From an uncultured Lachnospiraceae bacterium (GTDB taxonomy: Bacteria > Bacillota > Clostridia > Lachnospirales > Lachnospiraceae), in the NCBI GenBank assembly GCA_910584945.1, contig CAJUDY010000003.1, positions 118,232-182,231 on the forward strand: 64,000 nucleotides of DNA. Reading direction: 5' to 3'. The notes beneath the pieces are model-generated. The model was not told the origin of the DNA, did no database searches, and saw nothing but the letters and a program-made list of their open reading frames with translations. Shown one piece after another: positions 9,235 through 17,752 of this stretch (positions within the stretch are counted from its first letter, which is position 1; every line of letters starts with the position of its first letter). The position numbers and the translations under genes were made by a program.

Positions 9235-11997
9235 TTATTCTGTCTGAGTTCGCTGCTTTCTGAATCGTCCAGACTGCAGATCAAATATCAATTCTTTCTC
9301 AGGGTCATGCTGTTCAGGATCGCCGTCCGGAGCAGCGAAAATACTGATTTCCGTCCGGCTGTCCGCCCGGACAAAGCAGATCATATTTTCCTCCATCAAC
9401 ACATTTTGCCCGTTCAGCATAATCGGCTTCACGCCTCTTAGCTCTCCTCTCTTTGGAACCATCTGTGTATAATACAGATTACAGATATCGGAAGCCGCAA
9501 AGGGAACGCACTCCCCGATGGCCAGCCGGTCGCCATGAGCTCCTTTCAAAACTTTGACGTCAAAAAAGACGCTTGTCCCAATGTAATACTGCAGCGATTT
9601 TTCTACGCAGAGATTGTCGATCTCCACTTTATTACCATACAGAGCCAGACCATAGGCAACTCCTGTCTTGCCGTCAAGATCTCCAAGCCTGGAAATCTTT
9701 TCGCACATTCCTTCTTGCTGCTCTTCGTCCCATAAATCGGATGGAATGTACTTCTTAAATTCGGGCGACCCCATCGGATCACATACATACACTTTTTTAA
9801 TATACGTGTTGTCCAGTTCTTCGCGTACATATTTTTCAAACATGATTCTAACCCATTTTGACCGGCAGGAATTTCCTGCAAGGAACACGCACAGCTGAGG
9901 TACTTCTTTTTTTCTATATTCTTCCAGAATGCGATAACACGTATGAAAAAATGCAGATACTCCCTCATAGATCCGTTTTACCAGCAACGCTTTCAGCGGT
10001 TTACGGGCAACCGGGATTTTGAATTCTGACGGTGAACAACCGCCGTCTTCCCGCTCCGGCAGCAGCCCCGTAACTCCAATCTCGAATTCCTCCGACTCTT
10101 CTTCGCTGTCTGCAGAATTTTCCCAAATCTCTCCTCTGATCTGACCTACAAGAAACTCCAGATTATGCGCCGCTTCAAAAGAAGTAGAGAAAAAATCTTC
10201 GTTTCCTTTTTCATAACAACGCGGACGAGAAATTTTATAACCATGTTCCCCAAACCATTTTCTTTTCTCCATATACAGCCGGACTGCCAAAAGCTCCAGA
10301 AGGTTTTCGCCGCCCAGATACGGATCACCGCCGTCGCCCAGCATTCCGATTCTGTATTTGACTGTATGAAGCTTTTCGTCCTCTTCCAGCCTCCAGATTC
10401 CATAATTGAAATCGCAGGTTCCGCCTCCAAAATCAAAGATTCCGTAAAAAAAATTTTGAGGGTACAGAGCCGGCATACCCATACATGCCAGCGCACATAC
10501 TGCGTAAGCCGCCGGTTCGGAACAGGTACAGACTACCGAAAAATTTTCCATTATATCTTTGTTATTCAGAATACTGACCGGCAGCGATTTTCGAATTCCC
10601 CGCCTGAAGCTTTCTCTCATCCTGATCCGGATTCGTTCCGGACAGACCGCCGAGAAGGACAGACGATACCTCATAAATATTTTATTGTTCTGATTGTTGT
10701 TTACATGCAGTCCCAGATAATAGGCATACAATTCAATCGGATCTACCGTATTTTTATCCGAACCATACTCATTCAATATGATCGGCTTGTCCGGTGCACC
10801 CTTTTGCCGCAGCACTGCCTCTCTGGAGTCAGTATCCAGCATCCATTGCTTTAAGCTTCGGAATATCCCCAAAGCGGAATCAGAACCCGCGCTTTCATGC
10901 TCCGAATCGTCTATGGAAACATCATTCCACAGAGTCTGCGGCCTTCCGGCCTTTGACTGATAACATTCCATAAACGCTTCCAGATTACAGAACTTCAAGA
11001 TCGTTGGATACAGAGGGTCATCGTCCTCATGCTCCGTCTTAAACTTCAGCGTGTTCAAACTGCCAAACGTCTGGTCACTGACTACCACTACGGTACTTTT
11101 TGTGCCAAAGTCAATGGAGACCAGTCCGCCTTCCACAAGGCTTCTGGAAGGCGCTTTTGCGCTGAGCCACTCGCCTTCCGGAAAAGCACAGCAGATCTTA
11201 TTGACGTCCGGCTGCCCGTATTCATACACATCCCAACACCGGCCATCATCAAATACTCCCCTGGACAAGAGATAATACGGATTCCCCAAACGCAGAAAAT
11301 CAGATTCCCGACAGGACCTTTTCCACTCCTCGTACTGCTCTTTTGTAAGTACGGTCCGGCTGGTTTTCGGCAGATCATGCAGCCAGGCAAGCATCTTTGC
11401 ATCATTCGGAACCAGTCCATACTTCTGATATAACTTTGCCCAGCTATCCAGAGCTTCCTCTTTGTCCGCAAGAGAATAGCTCCATACCGGCAGAGAATAT
11501 CTTCCAGAACCAATTTTATAGTGTTTCCATCCGGAATCTCCCCAGCAAAACAGATATCTGGTCTGTGATAAAAAGTCAAGAGCAGGCACCCTGATCACAC
11601 CATCGGAACTGATCAGCTGACGCAAATAAGAATAAAGACGTGCCGTCTGCTGTTCAGACGCCGAAAGATATCGGGCTTCTGTCTGATCGGAAGCAAATCC
11701 CTGCCCCAGATACATACGACTCCATTCGGTATATATTTTCTCCTTTAATCCGTTTTCCTCCAGTCCGATTGGGACAATTACTTTTTCACTGGTGAAATAA
11801 TAAGCGGCGGGACTATCCATATGGTCTCCCTCATAAAGAGGAAAATAAGGCTTTTCCCAAAGCTGTCTCGCCGTTTCTCCCGCCGCTGCCCGGTTCGTCC
11901 GCCTGCTCATATCCTCATCCAATGTGCCTGTTCCGTCCTGGATTCCCATACTTTCCATCTGTTTTTTTGTCAGATATGCTTCCCGCACCACCAGCAT
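9235..11997 (-). CDS. large Hsp70/actin-fold ATPase with a 290-residue N-terminal extension
   Basis: This 920-residue protein carries all three nucleotide-binding signatures of the Hsp70/actin fold: phosphate-1 SIDFGTKSTVVVVS (about residues 291-304), phosphate-2 FDFGGGTCDF (about 519-528) and an adenosine-type VFLAGNSCRS (about 700). GDGGDPYLGGENL also matches the Hsp70 GDTHLGGEDF loop, and SEPAAYAVCAL matches EPTAAA. The first 290 residues match nothing I recognise. A canonical substrate-binding domain and EEVD-like tail are absent; about 150 residues of probable beta structure follow. The ATG at 11997 has GGAAGGAG upstream and is preferred to a TTG at 12024. It sits two bases after a gene with a GrpE-like tail and just before a dynamin-like GTPase. 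Confidence 0.85.
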   Translation of the reverse strand: MLVVREAYLTKKQMESMGIQDGTGTLDEDMSRRTNRAAAGETARQLWEKPYFPLYEGDHMDSPAAYYFTSEKVIVPIGLEENGLKEKIYTEWSRMYLGQGFASDQTEARYLSASEQQTARLYSYLRQLISSDGVIRVPALDFLSQTRYLFCWGDSGWKHYKIGSGRYSLPVWSYSLADKEEALDSWAKLYQKYGLVPNDAKMLAWLHDLPKTSRTVLTKEQYEEWKRSCRESDFLRLGNPYYLLSRGVFDDGRCWDVYEYGQPDVNKICCAFPEGEWLSAKAPSRSLVEGGLVSIDFGTKSTVVVVSDQTFGSLNTLKFKTEHEDDDPLYPTILKFCNLEAFMECYQSKAGRPQTLWNDVSIDDSEHESAGSDSALGIFRSLKQWMLDTDSREAVLRQKGAPDKPIILNEYGSDKNTVDPIELYAYYLGLHVNNNQNNKIFMRYRLSFSAVCPERIRIRMRESFRRGIRKSLPVSILNNKDIMENFSVVCTCSEPAAYAVCALACMGMPALYPQNFFYGIFDFGGGTCDFNYGIWRLEEDEKLHTVKYRIGMLGDGGDPYLGGENLLELLAVRLYMEKRKWFGEHGYKISRPRCYEKGNEDFFSTSFEAAHNLEFLVGQIRGEIWENSADSEEESEEFEIGVTGLLPEREDGGCSPSEFKIPVARKPLKALLVKRIYEGVSAFFHTCYRILEEYRKKEVPQLCVFLAGNSCRSKWVRIMFEKYVREELDNTYIKKVYVCDPMGSPEFKKYIPSDLWDEEQQEGMCEKISRLGDLDGKTGVAYGLALYGNKVEIDNLCVEKSLQYYIGTSVFFDVKVLKGAHGDRLAIGECVPFAASDICNLYYTQMVPKRGELRGVKPIMLNGQNVLMEENMICFVRADSRTEISIFAAPDGDPEQHDPEKELIFDLQSGRFRKQRTQTE

Positions 11998-11999
11998 AA

Positions 12000-13145
12000 T
12001 TACTCTCCTTCCACGTAAGAACAATATACTTTGTTCTTCTTTTCATCCTTGAAACCGTGCAGCCACACTTCTACAATCTTTCCGTAAATTCCTCCGCCTT
12101 CATCTATGTATCTGCATAGCAGCTTATCAAACGGGTCTCCTGCCTCGATCTGAATCCTCACGAACCGTTCTTCTTCGAAATATCTGTTTCCAAAATCCAG
12201 GACTATGGAAAGCAGCGCATCCAAAACAGAAAGCGCCTTTTTCACGGTTTCATCGGACACCTCGCCGCGATGTCTGCAGACCACAAGAAAGGACTGGACT
12301 GCATCATGATAGTAGACAGGGAAGGACGGCTCCAGAGCCCTGGACAGAAAGCGGTCAAAATCATCTGACGGCACAACATTCTGCAGACATTCAAAAAATT
12401 CCCGTGGAAGCTCATCTCTCTTCTCCATAATGCGGTCATAGGCATCGCATAGCCGCACCAGGAACGGCATGTTTTCTCTTTGCCCCTCATATCGCCGCAC
12501 CTTTTCATCAAGACTCTGAATCCTGTCATTCTTAGCCTGCAGCTGCTTTTTCTGTTCCTCCGTCTCACTCTCTTTTGCTTTCAACGCTTCCGATTCTTTT
12601 TTCAAACATTCCTGTAATATCTCATAATCTTTCCGGCACTGCTGAAAATCGGACTCTGCCTGCTCCTTCTGGGCTTTTTCTTCTTCGTAACGCTCTCTGT
12701 AGTCCTGCCGGATCTCTTCATAACTTTTTTCCCGCGTCCTGTATTCCTCTCTCTGTTCGATCAGCTGCTTCTCCAGTTTCCGAATTTCTCCAAGGCCATC
12801 GTCCTTTTCTCGGTTAGCTCTCTCTAATCCCTTCTCTAATTCCTCGTATTTTGCTTTCAGAGCCTCATACTTATTGTGCAGCGAATTCGCTTTGTCTTTC
12901 CATACCCCCTTTTCATTCTGTTCTTCCTCCAAAGCTTTTTTCTTATCCTTTAAGATTGATCTGAGAGAAAGATATTCTCTACGCAGTCTCTGAACCGAAT
13001 TGTCATGTTTTCCTATTATACTGGTTATTCCGCTTATTTTTTTCATAATCTCTCCACTTGTTTGAAACAAAGCATCATCCATCTCCAAAAGTTCCTCATC
13101 TGTAAAAAACTGCCCGTCTTCTTTTAACAGCTCCTGACCATTCAT
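12000..13145 (-). CDS. coiled-coil protein with a GrpE-like C-terminal domain
   Basis: Of the 381 residues, about 60-240 form a long charged coiled coil rich in Glu, Lys and Arg heptads. The last 150 residues look globular. The very end, DPFDKLLCRYIDEGGGIYGK followed by IVEVWLHGFKDE, has the spacing of the GrpE tail (FDPNLHEAV, then GTVVEVLQKGY). GrpE is the nucleotide exchange factor of Hsp70 and is itself a coiled coil plus beta domain. Since the next gene is an Hsp70-like ATPase, a dedicated exchange factor is a natural inference. I place the start at 13145 (AAAGGAAACAGAGGGG upstream); an ATG at 13211 has no visible ribosome binding site. A profile search is needed to confirm the GrpE relation. 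Confidence 0.7.
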   Translation of the reverse strand: MNGQELLKEDGQFFTDEELLEMDDALFQTSGEIMKKISGITSIIGKHDNSVQRLRREYLSLRSILKDKKKALEEEQNEKGVWKDKANSLHNKYEALKAKYEELEKGLERANREKDDGLGEIRKLEKQLIEQREEYRTREKSYEEIRQDYRERYEEEKAQKEQAESDFQQCRKDYEILQECLKKESEALKAKESETEEQKKQLQAKNDRIQSLDEKVRRYEGQRENMPFLVRLCDAYDRIMEKRDELPREFFECLQNVVPSDDFDRFLSRALEPSFPVYYHDAVQSFLVVCRHRGEVSDETVKKALSVLDALLSIVLDFGNRYFEEERFVRIQIEAGDPFDKLLCRYIDEGGGIYGKIVEVWLHGFKDEKKNKVYCSYVEGE

Positions 13146-13229
13146 CCCCTCTGTTTCCTTTCTGCGTTTATTCCAATAAGCTTTTTCCGCTTTTCCACAA
13201 CTGTAAATCATCCGGTTTTGTTGATATGC

Positions 13230-14261
13230 TTAATCAGATATCTCTATTTTTTTCGAACAGATAATCCGGTCTTCATATACAAGATCCATACGATACAAAC
13301 CGGCGGTATAAATACTTTTCGAAGCATTCCCCCACCCCCTGCTTACATTACATGATTCATAGACATCATAACTGGTAGTATGCCCGGGAGGACTGGAGGA
13401 AGAATGTTTCAAGGAACCATCCGGATAATATAAATCCACATAGATAACGGTCCCTGCAGCAACGTCCTCTAAAAAAAGGAGATCAAAATCATAATGTAAA
13501 TACCGCATTTCTGATGCTTTCAGATCATCACTGATTTTACGACCTTCTTCATCCGCGTTATACACACGGTTGACCCGAACCATCGCCGAACCTGCATATC
13601 CTCTCATCTCGGAAAGCTTTGCAAGAGCGTCTGCTTTCTCTGTCGCTGTGCTCTGGCATAAATTCTTCCATTCAGTGACGTCTTCATTCAGGTCGGCGAC
13701 CTTCGCCCGAGAACCTACATATCCAAAAAACATAACGCCAAGCAGGAAAATCATTACCGCTGTGAATACAAATCTGTGCTTCCGGCCACGGCGGATCAGG
13801 TCTCCCTGCCGTTTGATATCCTCCAATTGTGCACTTTTACCCAGCAGCTCTTTGGATTTTATATCCAAATCATCCGTCATTTGTTTGCTTTTGACTGACA
13901 GATCAGCGCACTGCCCTTCCAGTTCATTTCTCTTTTCTCGAAGCGCTTCTTCTTTTTTCTCTGTCTCTTCCAAAATACTTTTGGCCAGAGCTTTTGCCTC
14001 CTCTTCCTCTTGCCTTGTGTGCAAAAGTTCCGCCTGCAGATGTTCCAGTTCTCCTTTTGCATCGGCAATACTCTGCTCCAAAACCGAGAGTTCCCGTTCC
14101 AGATTCAAGATTTGTCCCAAATCAGCACCCGGCGTTCCCTGTTTCCCTGATTTTTCGTTCAGTTCAAACACCCCATTTCCCAAAGTCAACATTTCCAACC
14201 GCTTTATATCCAAATAAAGCTCCAGAAGTTCTCTGACTGTCGGTGTTTCATTGCCAAACAA
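13230..14261 (-). CDS. membrane-anchored coiled-coil protein, first gene of the Hsp70/dynamin operon
   Basis: This 343-residue protein has a predicted coiled coil (about residues 55-165) on the cytoplasmic side, a basic stop (RRGRKHR), one membrane helix (about 174-192, VFTAVMIFLLGVMFFGYVG), and a C-terminal part of about 125 residues that looks like a beta-sandwich with two or three cysteines and would lie outside. It shares the coiled-coil style of the next gene and may anchor the system to the membrane. The start is uncertain: TTG at 14261 keeps conserved-looking sequence but has no clear ribosome binding site, and the next in-frame ATG is at 14192. I recognise no family. Confidence 0.7.
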   Translation of the reverse strand: MFGNETPTVRELLELYLDIKRLEMLTLGNGVFELNEKSGKQGTPGADLGQILNLERELSVLEQSIADAKGELEHLQAELLHTRQEEEEAKALAKSILEETEKKEEALREKRNELEGQCADLSVKSKQMTDDLDIKSKELLGKSAQLEDIKRQGDLIRRGRKHRFVFTAVMIFLLGVMFFGYVGSRAKVADLNEDVTEWKNLCQSTATEKADALAKLSEMRGYAGSAMVRVNRVYNADEEGRKISDDLKASEMRYLHYDFDLLFLEDVAAGTVIYVDLYYPDGSLKHSSSSPPGHTTSYDVYESCNVSRGWGNASKSIYTAGLYRMDLVYEDRIICSKKIEISD

Positions 14262-14295
14262 AATCAGAGAAGTCTGAAGCTTCCGAATTGTTTAT

Positions 14296-14324
14296 ATTTT
14301 ACACTGTTTTGTCTGATTTTTCAA
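14296..14324 (-). promoter_or_regulatory. promoter of the four-gene Hsp70/dynamin operon
   Basis: On the minus strand TTGAAA (14319-14324) and TAAAAT (14296-14301) are spaced by 17 bases. Transcription would begin near 14289, about 28 bases before the TTG start. Confidence 0.5.
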
Positions 14325-14325
14325 T

Positions 14326-14386
14326 ATATTACTGTCAAAAATTGTAATATTCAGTAATATCATACCATATTTTCAACATATTACAG
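14326..14386. repeat. cluster of four ATATTAC/GTAATAT boxes upstream of the operon promoter
   Basis: ATATTAC occurs at 14326-14332 and 14378-14384, and its inverse GTAATAT at 14344-14350 and 14354-14360. The outer pair ATATTACTG (14326-14334) and CAGTAATAT (14352-14360) forms a 9-bp inverted repeat. The cluster ends one base from the -35 box, where an activator or repressor operator would be expected. No regulator gene is adjacent, so the binding protein is unknown. Confidence 0.5.
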
Positions 14387-14480
14387 TTACTGTCTACTCA
14401 AACACTACCATTTCAACACCATAATCTGCCAATCCCCAATACCGATCCCTCTCACAGGTCTACATAAACTCTCCCCTCAT

Positions 14481-14514
14481 TGAAAAAACAGGGCCTTTAT
14501 GCCCTGTTTTTTCA
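14481..14514 (-). terminator. terminator of the small membrane-protein gene
   Basis: The 14-bp arms TGAAAAAACAGGGC and GCCCTGTTTTTTCA pair perfectly around a six-base loop. It lies 50 bases after the minus-strand gene ending at 14567. The A/T tails within the arms make it usable in both directions, so it also insulates the Hsp70/dynamin operon from upstream transcription. Confidence 0.85.
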
Positions 14515-14566
14515 ATATCCCCAAATAAATTCTATATCTGTACTTTGTATCCGAAGCGTCCTTTTT

Positions 14567-15022
14567 TCAGCAGTTTTCCTGTTGCTGCTCTTTTTTCAAA
14601 AGGAAGTACACCGGCAGCAGAACCATGCAGATCAAAAACGCATAAAACGGAGCCAGCGCCGCCACGCTCAGATCCAGAAGGAGCCAGCCAATACTGTCCA
14701 GGCTGGACCAGTCCAGGGCTCGTATGCCGTTAACGATCTCGATCAGGAAACAGATTCCCCCGAAAATTGATGCAGTACACATCACCATCCGGACCGCCAG
14801 AAGGCTCTCCCTGCACTGGGAAGGAGCATATTCCTTCCTTCCAAAGGCGATCAGAAACGCTCTGCCAAAAGCCGTAAAAGATCGGGTGACGAACAGGATC
14901 AGAATACAGGGAAACAAAAGGAATTCCAGAGTAATCGGATCAAAAAAGTTAAGCAGCCGATCCCAGTTGATTCCATAGACCAGATAAAGAGCCGCGCATA
15001 CCAAATAAACAACATACAACAT
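14567..15022 (-). CDS. small integral membrane protein, unknown function
   Basis: This 151-residue protein has about four membrane helices (near residues 3-18, 28-48, 76-98 and 110-140) and a short cytoplasmic loop with FGRKEYAPSQCRES. The layout recalls small MotA/TolQ-like proteins, but I cannot see a decisive motif. It follows the ECF sigma/anti-sigma pair on the same strand with a 45-base gap, so it may belong to that regulon. GGAGATG lies upstream of the start. Confidence 0.65.
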   Translation of the reverse strand: MLYVVYLVCAALYLVYGINWDRLLNFFDPITLEFLLFPCILILFVTRSFTAFGRAFLIAFGRKEYAPSQCRESLLAVRMVMCTASIFGGICFLIEIVNGIRALDWSSLDSIGWLLLDLSVAALAPFYAFLICMVLLPVYFLLKKEQQQENC

Positions 15023-15066
15023 AACTTCAACATCTCCTCTCTTTTTCCATAAGCGCTGTCCCCTGC

Positions 15067-15855
15067 TCAGATCACTCCGCTCCAGACCAGCACCGCATCC
15101 TCTCTTTGTGCATCAAATTCTTCATCGGAAAGCCGGTTCAGCCGGTTCATGTTCCCCATAGGCAGATAATAGATCTCCCGCATCAGGGGCTCATACTTCT
15201 CCAAAGATTCCCGGAAGAAATTCTTCTCATAGATTGCTCCCCGGTAGACCGAGGAGTCCATAAACCCATTCTTTCCCGGACGGAACAAGTTGTTCCACAG
15301 GCTCCTGGTGTAGCAGTAATAGACCACTCGCACCGTCTTGCCGTCCCGCCGGATCGTCCTTCCTCTGGACGTCACGCCGTCACTCCTCACATTTTCCTGC
15401 AGGACAAAACGGAGTTCGTCCACCGTTTCATACTCTCCCCTGGCAGCCGCTTCGGCCGTCTCCTCATCCAGCGTCCTCACATCGGACCAGACCATAAGTC
15501 CATAGTCATTGGGCGTATAGGTATTCTGAAACAATTCGATGGTCATCCGCTCCGGATCATAGGGAACCGGAAGGTCATATGCTTTCATATAACTGACAGC
15601 GCAGATCACCGCGGCGCAGATCAGAAACGCGCCGAACGCATACCGATGCCGTAGCTTCTCCTTTAATTTTTTCAAAAAATCAATGTCCTTCTTCTTGGGC
15701 GGCGGTTCCTCCGGAAGCTTTGCTGACATCCGTTCGCAGACGGTACGGCATTCGGCGCAGGTTTCCAGATGCTCCTTTACTTCCGCATCGGTCTCTTCGC
15801 TGTTCAGGCCGTCGATATAGCCTGGCAGCAGGTCTCTGACAATGCAGCACTTCAT
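15067..15855 (-). CDS. zinc-finger anti-sigma factor
   Basis: The first 45 residues are a putative zinc-finger anti-sigma domain with HLETCAECRTVC (the HxxxCxxC signature), preceded by LLPGYIDGLNSEET. One membrane helix follows near residues 75-92 (FGAFLICAAVICAVSYM), then an extracytoplasmic domain of about 165 residues. Such proteins hold their ECF sigma factor at the membrane until a signal triggers release. The ATG at 15855 is one base after the TAA of the sigma gene (GGATAAGATG), so the two are translationally coupled. A longer frame upstream overlaps the sigma gene and is rejected. Confidence 0.85.
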   Translation of the reverse strand: MKCCIVRDLLPGYIDGLNSEETDAEVKEHLETCAECRTVCERMSAKLPEEPPPKKKDIDFLKKLKEKLRHRYAFGAFLICAAVICAVSYMKAYDLPVPYDPERMTIELFQNTYTPNDYGLMVWSDVRTLDEETAEAAARGEYETVDELRFVLQENVRSDGVTSRGRTIRRDGKTVRVVYYCYTRSLWNNLFRPGKNGFMDSSVYRGAIYEKNFFRESLEKYEPLMREIYYLPMGNMNRLNRLSDEEFDAQREDAVLVWSGVI

Positions 15856-15856
15856 C

Positions 15857-16351
15857 TTATCCTGATCCCTCCATTTCCTCCATAATTTTCTGTTTTGCCC
15901 GGTAAAAGGTGGTACGGGCCCAGTTTTCACTCTTCCCCATGATCCGTCCGATCTCCGCGAAGGTGAATTCCCCGGTCAACCGCATATGCACCAGCTCCCG
16001 CATGGGCTCCGGCAGCGCGTGAATGGCCCGGTACAGCTCCGTCTTCTCCATATAGAGCAGTGTAGCTTTTTCCGGGGAATCCCGGCACGGCACCTCTTCC
16101 GTCAACTCTGTCTGCTTCCACCGGGCGCGCCGGTCCATCCACTGATACCAGAGATGCTTGGCGATCTGGCAGAGCCACACAGACAGCTTACAGCTGCCAT
16201 CATAACTGCTCATGGTCTTCATGGCGCGAAAGAACGTCTCCTGTGTCAGTTCCTCTGCCAGATCCGCGTCATGGGACAGGCTCAGCAGATAACGGTATAC
16301 ATCTTTCGCGTGCTGTACATACGCCTGTTCGATTTCCTTCAGGCCACCCAC
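15857..16351 (-). CDS. ECF-type RNA polymerase sigma factor
   Basis: This 164-residue protein has region 2 (AEELTQETFFRAMKTMSSYD, then LSVWLCQIAKHLWYQW) and region 4 (LPEPMRELVHMRLTGEFTFA, then EIGRIMGKSENWARTTFYRA). That is the size and order of an ECF sigma factor. The start is probably the GTG at 16351; AGGGGG abuts it, so a slightly later start is possible. Its anti-sigma partner follows directly. A possible autoregulatory ECF-type promoter lies about 25-55 bases upstream. Confidence 0.9.
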   Translation of the reverse strand: MGGLKEIEQAYVQHAKDVYRYLLSLSHDADLAEELTQETFFRAMKTMSSYDGSCKLSVWLCQIAKHLWYQWMDRRARWKQTELTEEVPCRDSPEKATLLYMEKTELYRAIHALPEPMRELVHMRLTGEFTFAEIGRIMGKSENWARTTFYRAKQKIMEEMEGSG

Positions 16352-16374
16352 CCCCTGTCTGTGTTTTCTGTCAT

Positions 16375-16406
16375 CTATATATCCGGAAAAACAACATTTC
16401 GTTACA
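16375..16406 (-). promoter_or_regulatory. candidate ECF-type promoter
   Basis: On the minus strand TGTAAC (16401-16406) is followed after about 16 bases by CCGGATATATAG. An AAC-type -35 and a CG-containing -10 are typical of ECF promoters, and autoregulation is common for such operons. The -10 match is loose. Confidence 0.35.
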
Positions 16407-16422
16407 AAGAGTTTTAATTTTT

Positions 16423-16451
16423 TTGCAGTTTATGTCTTTTTCTACTATACT
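16423..16451 (+). promoter_or_regulatory. promoter for the plus-strand sigma operon
   Basis: TTGCAG (16423-16428) and TATACT (16446-16451) are 17 bases apart. The resulting leader is about 160 bases and contains two small hairpins: the palindrome GAATAAGCAGGCTTATTC (16495-16512), and GCACATT/AATGTGC (16524-16549). Confidence 0.5.
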
Positions 16452-16617
16452 ATATCATGCATCTGCGGTTCAGGAACGCCATTCGCCGCTCGCCGAATAA
16501 GCAGGCTTATTCTTCTCGCTAACGCACATTATATCACAAAAAATGTGCTGATTTCCTGTTCTCATTCGTTTTCTATATGAGATCTCGCATGACACACGAA
16601 AAAGGAGGTTACCGCCT

Positions 16618-17109
16618 ATGGAAGAACAACAGATTCTGTCTCTGTTTCACGAATATTCCAATATGATCTACCGGCTGGCGTACAGCTATCTTCGGTCGCC
16701 CCAGGACGCTGAAGACCTGGTCCAGACGGTGTTTTTAAAGCTGATCGACGGGAAAGCGCTGCCCAAGCCCGGCAGCGAGCGGGCGTTTCTGACCCGCGTC
16801 ACGATCAACTGCTGCAAGGATCAGCTCCGCTCCGCCTGGCGCAGCCGGACGATCCCCATCGACGATACAATTCCGTTTCGGCATTCCGAGGACCGGGAGC
16901 TGTTCCATGCTGTCATGGCGCTTCCGGAAAAATACCGGATCGTCATCTATCTGCACTATTATGAGGGATATACCTTTCCGGAGATCGCCGGATTCTTAAA
17001 GATCAGTCCTTCCGGCGTCTCCATGCGGATGCACCGGGCAAGAAAACTGCTGAAAAAACAATTAAGAGGAGGGGATGGGTATGAAAAAACACTGGAAGCG
17101 AACCTTTAA
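16618..17109 (+). CDS. ECF-type RNA polymerase sigma factor
   Basis: This 163-residue sigma factor has region 2 (YRLAYSYLRSPQDAEDLVQ, then TVFLKLIDG) and region 4 (LPEKYRIVIYLHYYEGYTFP, then EIAGFLKISPSGVSMRMHRA). AAAAAGGAGG lies upstream of the ATG. It is transcribed divergently from the other sigma/anti-sigma pair. Its 3' end overlaps the next gene by about 29 bases, which suggests coupled translation of sigma factor and regulator. Confidence 0.9.
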   Translation: MEEQQILSLFHEYSNMIYRLAYSYLRSPQDAEDLVQTVFLKLIDGKALPKPGSERAFLTRVTINCCKDQLRSAWRSRTIPIDDTIPFRHSEDRELFHAVMALPEKYRIVIYLHYYEGYTFPEIAGFLKISPSGVSMRMHRARKLLKKQLRGGDGYEKTLEANL

Positions 17110-17644
17110 CTGTCTGGAACTGTCGGATGAAAGCCGGGAGCGAATCGCGTCCGAGCTGACCGCCCATATGAGAAATGTCGAAAAAAAACCGGCCCCGATA
17201 AAAAAGAAAACCCTGCGGCTACGGCTTCCACTCGTGGCTGCCGTCGTCGCAGCGGCTGCGGCGCTGGCCGGTTTTGCCTATGGAGAAAAGATCTTTCCGA
17301 TGCTGGGCGGCGGCAGGATCATGCAATATATCAATGAATACGGAGAAGACGTCGTCTCTGTGGACACCGGATTTGAAATTGATCCGGTGGTCATCACCGA
17401 TGGCCGCGTCTACTTTACCCTGGACGGCTCCTACACCGACATCACCGATCAATGCTCGCAGACCACCTGCTATCGGTATGAGAGCGACGATCCGGACGGC
17501 ACCCATCACATCGTCCTGGTGGGCGGCTCCATCGATCACATCGGCTGGGCGGAGACAACCATCCTCCCCGACGGCACCAGCTTCTCCAACGCCACCTATG
17601 ACAAAGAGGAACCGCCCCTGTGGCTGAACTACCGGCAGCCGTAA
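17081..17644 (+). CDS. membrane protein paired with the ECF sigma factor, probable anti-sigma
   Basis: This 187-residue protein has a short basic cytoplasmic part, one membrane helix (about residues 48-66, an alanine/valine-rich run) and an extracytoplasmic domain of about 120 residues that looks beta-rich. No HxxxCxxC zinc motif is present, unlike the neighbouring anti-sigma factor. The assignment as a partner rests on the overlap with the sigma gene. I place the start at 17081, eight bases after AGAGGAGG; the ATG at 17075 would leave too little space. The protein ends 4 bases before a partial hairpin. Confidence 0.7.
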   Translation: MKKHWKRTFNCLELSDESRERIASELTAHMRNVEKKPAPIKKKTLRLRLPLVAAVVAAAAALAGFAYGEKIFPMLGGGRIMQYINEYGEDVVSVDTGFEIDPVVITDGRVYFTLDGSYTDITDQCSQTTCYRYESDDPDGTHHIVLVGGSIDHIGWAETTILPDGTSFSNATYDKEEPPLWLNYRQP

Positions 17645-17752
17645 AAATACGGCTGTCGAAAAGGCAGGGGCAGCAAAATCATATATTTTGACCTTCTGTC
17701 CATGTTTTATTATGGCATATTTTCCGGTTTTTACAATCCTGAAAACCCTAAA

